From: Hyaloperonospora brassicae
Lineage: Eukaryota > Oomycota > Peronosporomycetes > Peronosporales > Peronosporaceae
DNA: 64,000 nucleotides
Assembly: GCA_947650285.1 (NCBI GenBank)
Contig: CANTFL010001342.1
Coordinates: 640,456-704,455, forward strand
Reading direction: 5' to 3'
The notes under the pieces were generated by a model. It was given only the letters and a program-made list of their open reading frames with translations. It did not search any database and was not told the origin of the DNA. Each line of letters begins with the position of its first letter. Position 1 is the stretch's first letter. Below are positions 57,672 to 64,000 of this stretch, piece after piece. Position numbers and translations under genes: made by a program.

Positions 57672-58907
57672 TTAAATCTTTGCAATGGTCATGTCGATAT
57701 TAACCGGAGAGCTCAAGGTGTCAAATGACCGATTAAAGTCTTCGCGCTTGTCATCCAGCGCCTTCTTCTTGACAGTGTAGGCGACGACAGCTGAAGCGAT
57801 GCCACCCACGACCGCTAACACCGCAAACGACACGAGCACAGGACTCGTGTGCGGCGAGAAATCGTTCGACTTGGTGTTGATCTTCATGGTGTCGTTCCAT
57901 ACATCTTGCTGGTGAGAGTGGGCTGCTGCTGTTCTCTCTACACGATCCTCGCTTGACTGTAAAATGGACACTTCACTGCTCAATTCATCGGCCGCAATGA
58001 CCTTCCCAGCTCCAAACTTCTCACCACGCTTGGTAGTAGTGTTTTGATCCAGACGGCCAAAGAAGTTGCTGACTTCATTCTGCTGGCTGTACACACCACT
58101 GTCCGCAGCAGACGGAGCTACAGCTGATATCGGATCACTTGTCGGCGTTTGGTTGTCCACTCGCCCGCTTTGAGTCCAGTCCCTTTGACTCGTTGGACTC
58201 ATTAAGTTCTGCGTACTGCTCGCTCCAAAGTTGGACGTGCCGGCAGTGCACACGTCGGCCGCCAGTGACAACTTCTCCGTGATCGTCTCGCCTGACACAG
58301 ACGTGAGCTCGACGTCCACAGCTGAAATGTCGACGTTCGCCCCGTTGTTCAGCAGGAAGTAGTAGCTCGAGTCCACCACCGTCACGTCCTGGTTGGCGAT
58401 CCGCATACTCGCGACGCCATTGGCAAAGTTGGCCGGTTGAATCGCTAGCCATGAGTTGCTGCTGCCACTCTTGGTGCAGTACTGGATGTTGCCCTTGACA
58501 GGGCAGTCGACAAACTTCCACTTGACCTTGTACCGAGACGGGTCACTGTTGCCTCGGAGCTCCTTGAAAACTGTCGACGACAAGTACAAGTCGCCATGAC
58601 CGCAATCAGAGCACTTGTCCACAATGTACACAAGAGCCGAGCGCGTCGCGTCTCGACGGCATTGAGCGTCGTCGCACGAGACTTCAGCACATCGACCGCA
58701 GTTGAGGTTCGACTCCCATTGTTCATTGTTCAGTGCAGCGTAGTTGTCGCCCGCGTCGAAGTCGTACATGAAGTTGCAATCGCCACCCGAGACTCGTCCA
58801 AGAGTGTACGACGTGCCCTGTCCATTGAAGTACGAGTCTTCGCCGTTCCCCGCAAGTGCGATCGCAGGCGTCACTGCCGTACCCAACAACCAAAACGGCA
58901 AGAACAT
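57672..58907 (-). CDS. Membrane-anchored expansin-like protein 1
   Basis: A 411-residue type I membrane protein. Signal peptide at 1-20 (MFLPFWLLGTAVTPAIALA). A double-psi beta-barrel of expansin type follows: GQGTSYTLGRVSGGDCNF, NCGRCAEVSC, VYIVDKCSDC and KWKFVDCPV. Next is a CBM63-like beta-sandwich (NSWLAIQPANFANGVASMRI to SGETITEKLSL), then a Ser/Thr/Asn-rich stalk, a membrane helix (VLVSFAVLAVVGGIASAVV) and a 32-residue cytosolic tail ending RSFDTLSSPVNIDMTIAKI. Expansins loosen plant or microbial cell walls without hydrolysis; here the domain would face outward at the cell surface. The ATG at 58907 directly precedes the signal peptide; the longer frame to 59171 is probably 5' UTR. It is the first of three tandem paralogues on the minus strand and the only one with an intact frame. 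Confidence 0.87.
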   Translation of the reverse strand: MFLPFWLLGTAVTPAIALAGNGEDSYFNGQGTSYTLGRVSGGDCNFMYDFDAGDNYAALNNEQWESNLNCGRCAEVSCDDAQCRRDATRSALVYIVDKCSDCGHGDLYLSSTVFKELRGNSDPSRYKVKWKFVDCPVKGNIQYCTKSGSSNSWLAIQPANFANGVASMRIANQDVTVVDSSYYFLLNNGANVDISAVDVELTSVSGETITEKLSLAADVCTAGTSNFGASSTQNLMSPTSQRDWTQSGRVDNQTPTSDPISAVAPSAADSGVYSQQNEVSNFFGRLDQNTTTKRGEKFGAGKVIAADELSSEVSILQSSEDRVERTAAAHSHQQDVWNDTMKINTKSNDFSPHTSPVLVSFAVLAVVGGIASAVVAYTVKKKALDDKREDFNRSFDTLSSPVNIDMTIAKI

Positions 58908-59678
58908 GACGACGGGTCCGACGTCTCTCGTCTGCGGTGGAAGCAGCAAGAAACGCAAAGATGTGAAATGTCCGTCACAAGGGCATCGACTCGCTATCGA
59001 TAGGAGGGCGTAGAGGTGGCAGTGGTTGTTGTAAGAAGAGAGCGCACGACATTCCCCACCATTTGGCCCGAATAGACCAGCGGTCATCACAGCTGGAGCG
59101 ACCGAGTAGAATAGGCGCAACAGCTCGAGCGAGGCATGATCGACGGGGTCTTTTGTGGCCATCGACGACATAATCCGATGGTCAACTTTTCCATCCTATC
59201 GTCGGACGTTGTCGTCTACAGAATGGGCTCAAGGCTTTTGGGCATCGCTCTGACGTTACAACTTGCGCGTGTTCTCGGCACGCTATAGGAAGCAACAAGA
59301 CCTGCTACTTTGTCGACAGCACCACTTGCAACTAGATCGTCGACAGGGTACATGCTCGTGGAACAAAAGTTGATACGGAATGTCTTCATTCGACAACCCT
59401 GTGTGTACTCTATCGTCTACACACGCAACGACTGCGATTCTGGTAGTAGCGGCAGTAGTAGTAGTAGTAGTACTAGTAGTGGTTGTGGTTCCTTACCACT
59501 GCTGTACCTACCTACCTACCCACCCTCGAACTCTTGACGCCTGCACAATACGCACTAACCAGCCAGACCATGAACCTCCTTCGAGCAACTCGACTCTTGC
59601 TCCAGACGACCTCACTTTACGTGCTCTCGCCTCTCATCCCTCCCTCCCTCCCCCTCCGACCTCACTGCTTCCTCTGGC
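58908..59678. other. Spacer between expansin-like genes 1 and 2
   Basis: This is the promoter region of gene 1 and 3' flank of gene 2. It contains a (TAG/GTA)n stretch at about 59441-59475 and no coding sequence I can support. Confidence 0.6.
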
Positions 59679-60471
59679 TCAGAACTTGACGATGCTGACT
59701 TTCGCAGTCGCCGGTGAGCTGAACGTGTCGAAAGACCGCGTCGTGCACGGACCGCGTTTGCTCCGTCGTTTCTTGTTCGCGACCGTAAAGAAGACGACCG
59801 CCAGCGCACAGGCGCCGACGGCAACCAGACCCACAAGAATCACAATCACGAGACTCGTGCCGGACGATTTCTTTGCGTCGTCAGAGGACTCGGCTTCGGC
59901 AATCAGGAGCTTGTGATCGGCGGCCGCGGGCTCTTGACGTCGCGTCCTGTCCACGTCCTTCTCGTTCGCCTGTAGGATCGACACGGGGTTCGTCGATGCG
60001 GTAGCTGGTTCGACGACCCCCGCCTCGTAAGTGGGCGGCGCCCTGCCAGGCGTCGCCGGGCAGTTTACGAACTCCCACCTGATCGCGTACAGACCCGGTA
60101 CAGAGCTCCCGGACATGGTCTGAAGCGTTGCCGGCGCCATGTCCAAGCCTTCGTCCTCGCACGTCGGACAGTCGTCGACAATGCGAAGGATCACGGGGGG
60201 TCGCTGATTCGCCGCAGAGGCCGCTGTGGCACACGGCCCGGACGCACGTGTTGCAGTTGAGCGTCACGTTTCCTTGGAACCGCTTCACAACGGCGTAGCT
60301 GTCGCCAATGTTTGCATTGCACGCTACCGCGGCCGCCTGCCCCAGGGCTTTTGTTGTGGCGGTCCCACCATACGGCAACACGTCGCCCACTGCAGCGGCG
60401 CCAACATGGCACACGACGGCGGAAAGGAGCGCCGTCGCGGCTACGACAACGAAATACACTGGTCGGACCAT
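59679..60471 (-). pseudogene. Membrane-anchored expansin-like protein 2 (one-base frameshift)
   Basis: Signal peptide MVRPVYFVVVAATALLSAVV, then a barrel domain: NCNTCVRAVC, VDDCPTCEDEG and RWEFVNCPA. The CBM63-like domain is absent, so the chain passes straight into the stalk (NPVSILQANEKDVDRT), membrane helix (SGTSLVIVILVGLVAVGACAL) and tail RSFDTFSSPATAKVSIVKF. About 264 residues. The frame shifts once inside a run of six G (60195-60200 on the plus strand). Everything before and after matches the family, so this is a single-base indel: a sequencing error or a very young pseudogene. Classed as pseudogene only because the frame is broken as given. Confidence 0.78.
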
Positions 60472-61045
60472 CCGGTTTTCTCTAGTTTCTGTCTCGAGCC
60501 GTTTGCTCGTCGGCTGGGAGGAGGAGGAGGAGAAGGAGGAGTAGCGATGCGACTGGTACCGAGTTGGTAATAATACGGAGAAACGTGAAATGACGAGGAG
60601 CGTGCGCCGCGCGTGTTTCGGAAGTCGATGGCGCGCGACCGCGAGGGCGAACAAAAAGGAGCCACGAGAGCCGATGGAGGTGAGACACAGGACGGAACTT
60701 CCCACCATCGCTTGGACTGCAGGAACGGGCGTCCAATTGTTTTGGAAGCGCAACGTTACACATGCGCGTTCTTGTGCTTTGCCAGCACATGGCCAGGAGC
60801 GTAGCAAAGCGATGGCACACTGTCGCAATAGTCGTTGACGTGGTCGTCAGTCATGTGGTTGGCCGCTGTCTGTCTGTCGGTCTGTCTGTCGGTCTGTTTA
60901 TTAGTGGTCATGTAATAGCTGTTGAACGGGCCACATACGCGCTGTCGTTCGAATCAAAGGCCACGACAGTCACTCAACACGTCTATATTCCAGGAACGTC
61001 TCATTGCGGCGTCGAAGCGCACTGCACGCGCCCCATATCTCTCGC
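60472..61045. other. Spacer between expansin-like genes 2 and 3
   Basis: Holds a (GAG)n run near 60517-60542 and the 14-bp motif AAGCGATGGCACAC at 60807-60820 shared with the upstream region of gene 3. No gene. Confidence 0.6.
60807..60820 (-). promoter_or_regulatory. Shared 14-bp upstream motif, gene 2 copy
   Basis: On the gene strand it reads GTGTGCCATCGCTT, 336 bp upstream of the gene 2 start. An identical copy lies at 62160-62173, 129 bp upstream of gene 3. It may be a shared control element or leftover from duplication. Confidence 0.35.
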
Positions 61046-62031
61046 CTACAATCTCGTCATCGTGTCACTAAGAATGGCTGGCGAGCTGCGAGTGCTAAAG
61101 GGACTTGTCAGGGAATTCGACTCGTCGGTAGGAGTGGCTTTGGCTCGCCTGGCGACGTAGGCGAACGCACCCCACGCCACAGCACAGACGGCAGCCAACA
61201 CTACGGGCGCAACGAGAAGGAGGTGGGCGTCCGAAGTCGTTGCGGCCGGTCGAGCGGGCGGCGCAAGCGCCTCCTCGTCCATTGCCATGACGTCGCCTGC
61301 TTTGTAGTCGCTGTCGTAGGTGAGCTCGTCAAAGTTGTTGAGCACTTTGACCCGCCGACTGGGCCCAAAGTTGGACGTCCCAGGAGTGCACTTGCCCGGC
61401 GTGAGCGACAGCGAGTCCGTGATCGTCTCCCCCGCAGTCGACGTGAGGGCAACGGTCACGTTCGACAGGTCCACGCTCGACTCGTTGAGCACGAAAAAAA
61501 GCCCGAGTCCAGCATGACCGTCTCGTGGCCGGCGATCGCCACTTTCGTCACGCCGGCCACGGCGTTCACGGGCTGCAGCGCCACCCACGAGCGCGTGCTG
61601 CGGCTGTTTGCACAGAACTTGACGTGGCCGCGCACGGGGCAGTCGACGAAGCGCCACCGGATGCCGCTGCGTTGCGAGCGCTCGGAGCGCAGTTGCTTTA
61701 GCACGGCGGGCGCGAGGCCCAATCCGCCGACTTTGCACTTCGGACACTCGTCGACAATGTACACTGTGGCCGCTACGGTCGGATCGTCCCCTGACACTTC
61801 GGCGCATCGGCCGCAGTTCCGACGTGCGTGCCATTGTTGGCGGTTGATAGCAGCGTAGTAGTCGCCGACGCTCGGGCTGTCCATGAACTGGCAGGCGCCA
61901 GCGGACACCGTCTTGAGCGTGTACGCTACGCTGTGGCCGGCGTAAAAGGGGCTTTCGAAAGCCCTTGCGAGCATCGCAGGCAGTAGAGCTGCGAAGCTGC
62001 ACCAAACACGCGGAAGCGACCGCTGCTTCAT
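61046..62031 (-). pseudogene. Membrane-anchored expansin-like protein 3 (one-base frameshift)
   Basis: Signal peptide MKQRSLPRVWCSFAALLPAML; barrel domain with AGHSVAYTLKTVSAGACQFM, NCGRCAEVSGDD, VYIVDECPKC and RWRFVDCPV; CBM63-like domain (SWVALQPVNAVAGVTKVAI, then TSTAGETITDSLSL); short stalk; membrane helix (LLLVAPVVLAAVCAVAWG); tail ending SPFSTRSSPAILSDTMTRL. About 328 residues, closest to gene 1 in architecture. The frame breaks in a run of seven A (61494-61500 on the plus strand), where one extra base would restore a continuous frame. The start is the ATG at 62031 before the signal peptide. As for gene 2, an assembly error is as likely as real loss. Confidence 0.78.
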
Positions 62032-62159
62032 GTTGGGGCTCAGGAAGTGGCGTGCGCAGTGGTAATGAGCGATTGATTGCGGCACGGCAGCGGAGCTCAG
62101 GCCATTGCCAATCGACGTGTCGTCGCGTCGCGGTCGAAAAGGGACATGGAGACGCGAAG

Positions 62160-62173
62160 AAGCGATGGCACAC
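62160..62173 (-). promoter_or_regulatory. Shared 14-bp upstream motif, gene 3 copy
   Basis: Identical to 60807-60820 (GTGTGCCATCGCTT on the gene strand). Two exact copies at non-equivalent distances from their genes suggest either function or a duplicated promoter with indels. Confidence 0.35.
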
Positions 62174-62368
62174 ACAGAGCGAGACGAGAAGACCGATCGA
62201 TCAATCGCTCGATCGAACAGACGTGAGCAGCTCATGTGCAAGAGCCCGACGCCTCCGCTGGTTACCAATCGGTCGGGTTTTCATTGCCGCACATCACCGC
62301 CGTATCCACGAAATCATAGAGTCAGACATACACACACATAGACACGTAGACGTACGTTCACGTGTGGA

Positions 62369-62370
<2 letters not shown>

Positions 62371-62413
<43 letters not shown>
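62371..62413. repeat. (CA)n microsatellite
   Basis: About 21 perfect CA units just downstream of the FYVE-GAF stop codon, seen directly. Confidence 0.97.
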
Positions 62414-62419
<6 letters not shown>

Positions 62420-62461
62420 CACCTGCTGATCGGCTCTTTGGCTCGAGACGGATGGAGTTCA

Positions 62462-64000
62462 TTACATGTGGCTATTACTTCGGTCTACGCCGCAGCAGGT
62501 AACTAGTCGCGGGGCCACCACTTGCCCTGCGAGCTTCGCCAGCGCCTCCATCGCAGCGTACTCCTTGACCGAAATCGTCTCGCGCGGCTGAAAGTCCGAC
62601 GCGCAGAGCAACGCCACAACCGCACCGTCGGGCGCGCGGATCGGGAACCCCACGTAGAACTTGACCTGCGCCTGTTTCACAAGAGACATCTGGGCGAACC
62701 GCATGTCCCGTTGCGGGTTCTTCACGACCAGCGGTTTGTCCGCGTAAACAGTGTGGGAGCAGATACTCTCACGTCGTGGGATGACTGTCGTCTCTCGAGG
62801 GCGCAAAGGGAACGTACCGATGGCGTGGAGCGTCTCTTTGCCGACCATTGTGATGAACCCAATCGGACAGTTCAACTGCTTCGCTGCCACTTGGGCCAAG
62901 AGGTCCAAAGCCGACCGGTCGAACTGAGCGTCCAACATGCCCGACGCGTCAATGTACTGCAGTCGCCTCTCTTCCTTATCTTGTCGCGGCATGGGCGGCA
63001 ACGGGAGGTTCGGGTCGTGCGTCGAGCTGCTGTCGAACTCGAAAGCGTAGTCCCGGTCCGACCCAGCGACCTCACAGTCCTCGAGTGTGATGCACTTCTC
63101 CGTAGCACGCAGACTCTGCTCGACGTGGTGCTCGACGTCTCGCGTCACGTCTTCGACCGAAAAGTCCATTGCAACGTCCTGCTCTTCCTTCGACTCGGTC
63201 GGGCGTCTCGACTTCGTCTGCAACGACGAGGCCGCTCGAGTAGACAGCATCAACCGGCCAAGTTCCTCAAGGGCTCGAGACCGCGTTGCTGGATCCCTCG
63301 ACGCCAATCGGTCGTGCGACATTGACAACGACGAGGCCGAAGGAGTCGGCAATGCACCGGCCTCGTCCGCTTTGCTCTTGTCGATGGCCTCGTGCTCGCT
63401 CCGGTCGGGGAACCACTGCTTGTCGTCCCGCACGACGGTCGGTCCTAGAGCCGCTACCAAATTGTCGTTCTCGAACGTACAGGCGTCGACGCGCAGAACG
63501 CATTTGATGCAGATGCGGTTCCGACGCACGTCGCCGACAGTGGCTTCGACCTCGTGCAGGTGCGAGCACGTGCGGCAGGCCATGTGGCCGCAGAGCTGGC
63601 AGAAAAAGTCGCGTCGGAGGAGCGAGAAGCTCTTCGCACAGACGTGACACGACTGCAGCGCGGCTTCGTCCATGGCGACCGTGAGGAAGTACACGAACGA
63701 CTGGAACCCGAGTCGTCGGCGCCGGATCACGCGCTCAAACTCCCGAAGCGACCGCGTGAGCAGCTCGAGCACGTGCTTTGCTTCGGGATTCATCAGCGCA
63801 CACGAACGACGGGCCGATCGCTGTTGCTGGTTCCGAGTCGAGGCACTGGTCTTCGACTGCGGTGAGGTGGAAGCGACCGGTCCAAAGGCTTCCGGGGCGG
63901 TCACGGCCGCGTATCCGTGCGCGACAATGCGCGTCGTTTGGCCGCTGCCTCCTGCGTCGGGCGTCGACTGGATGTCAAAGCCGATGGTCAAGTGGTCCAA
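62462..64000 (-). CDS. FYVE-type zinc finger and GAF domain protein (5' end outside window)
   Basis: The last 512 codons of a minus-strand gene; the frame is still open at the window edge (first codon TTG), so the start lies to the right. After a hydrophilic stretch, an FYVE-like finger at fragment residues 118-167 has four CxxC pairs (CHVC, CQLC, CRTC, CIKC). It lacks the full basic RR/KHHCR patch (it has RRDFFC), so phosphoinositide binding is uncertain. An acidic, Ser-rich linker leads to a GAF domain at about 358-495 (LNCPIGFITMVGKE, ESICSHTVYADKPLVV, VKFYVGFPIRAPDGAVV). GAF domains bind small ligands or mediate dimerisation. Oomycetes have many such FYVE fusion proteins, often with an upstream START-like domain, which may lie outside. 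The role is probably in membrane traffic or signalling. The frame is intact. Confidence 0.88.
   Translation of the reverse strand: MDHLTIGFDIQSTPDAGGSGQTTRIVAHGYAAVTAPEAFGPVASTSPQSKTSASTRNQQQRSARRSCALMNPEAKHVLELLTRSLREFERVIRRRRLGFQSFVYFLTVAMDEAALQSCHVCAKSFSLLRRDFFCQLCGHMACRTCSHLHEVEATVGDVRRNRICIKCVLRVDACTFENDNLVAALGPTVVRDDKQWFPDRSEHEAIDKSKADEAGALPTPSASSLSMSHDRLASRDPATRSRALEELGRLMLSTRAASSLQTKSRRPTESKEEQDVAMDFSVEDVTRDVEHHVEQSLRATEKCITLEDCEVAGSDRDYAFEFDSSSTHDPNLPLPPMPRQDKEERRLQYIDASGMLDAQFDRSALDLLAQVAAKQLNCPIGFITMVGKETLHAIGTFPLRPRETTVIPRRESICSHTVYADKPLVVKNPQRDMRFAQMSLVKQAQVKFYVGFPIRAPDGAVVALLCASDFQPRETISVKEYAAMEALAKLAGQVVAPRLVTCCGVDRSNSHM

Larger units (their letters stand above)
62032..62461. 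other. Spacer upstream of expansin-like gene 3
   Basis: Contains the second copy of the 14-bp motif (62160-62173) and a (CA)n run at about 62371-62413. It also holds the 3' flank of the FYVE-GAF gene. No coding region is supported. Confidence 0.65.

Noticed and set aside
59895..60828. 315-codon frame covering expansin-like gene 2 as a single intact protein
   Set aside because: After the G6 run it reads in the wrong frame (Arg-rich). The family match continues in the neighbouring frame to the membrane helix and tail.
1..64000. CRISPR arrays, bacterial operons or rRNA genes
   Set aside because: No regularly spaced repeats with unique spacers, no bacterial gene order, and no rRNA-like sequence; the gene content is clearly eukaryotic.

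Overview
The window looks like nuclear DNA of a plant-pathogenic oomycete of the Peronosporales (Phytophthora or downy mildew type). The evidence is an RxLR-WY type effector, small cysteine-rich secreted proteins resembling the PcF/SCR effectors, a tandem array of membrane-anchored expansin-like proteins, a FYVE-GAF protein of the kind common in oomycetes, compact mostly intronless housekeeping genes, and a heavy load of Copia and LINE retrotransposons. The species cannot be fixed from sequence alone.

Layout. 1-5770 is AT-rich with no supported gene. 5770-8050 is the oldest copy (unit C) of a repeated segment carrying a small cysteine-rich secreted protein gene (SCR-C). 8050-11909 is GC-richer with no convincing gene. 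11910-21790 is a housekeeping island: a folate/biopterin (BT1) transporter, a possible kinase pseudogene, replication protein A subunit 2 (RPA2), a convergent mitochondrial carrier, and an RxLR effector at its right edge.

22705-35240 is repeat unit A, split by a three-level nest. A 5'-truncated LINE (22924-31963, 11-bp target duplication) is itself split inside its RNase H domain by a Copia element (24863-31332, TSD CGGTT). That Copia carries a solo LTR in its integrase (27692-28216). The rest of unit A (31975-35240) carries SCR-A and a decayed expansin-like 3' end. 35240-42316 is AT-rich and holds a small TA-flanked inverted-repeat element and a probable mitochondrial DNA scrap. Unit B (42317-45230) is nearly identical to unit A outside its SCR gene. 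48250-57045 is a long but defective LINE with a 16-bp target duplication, inserted into the tail of an older, oppositely oriented LINE.

57672-62031 holds three tandem expansin-like genes on the minus strand, two with one-base homopolymer frameshifts. 62462-64000 is a FYVE-GAF gene running off the right end.

How it fits together: conserved housekeeping genes sit in a compact GC-richer block. Secreted or cell-surface genes (SCRs, RxLR, expansin-like) sit at its edges or in repeat-rich DNA, as expected of a 'two-speed' oomycete genome. The best candidate for something undescribed is the three-locus SCR family. It is built from one or two copies of a cysteine module, and its mature region differs strongly between two otherwise near-identical duplicated segments.
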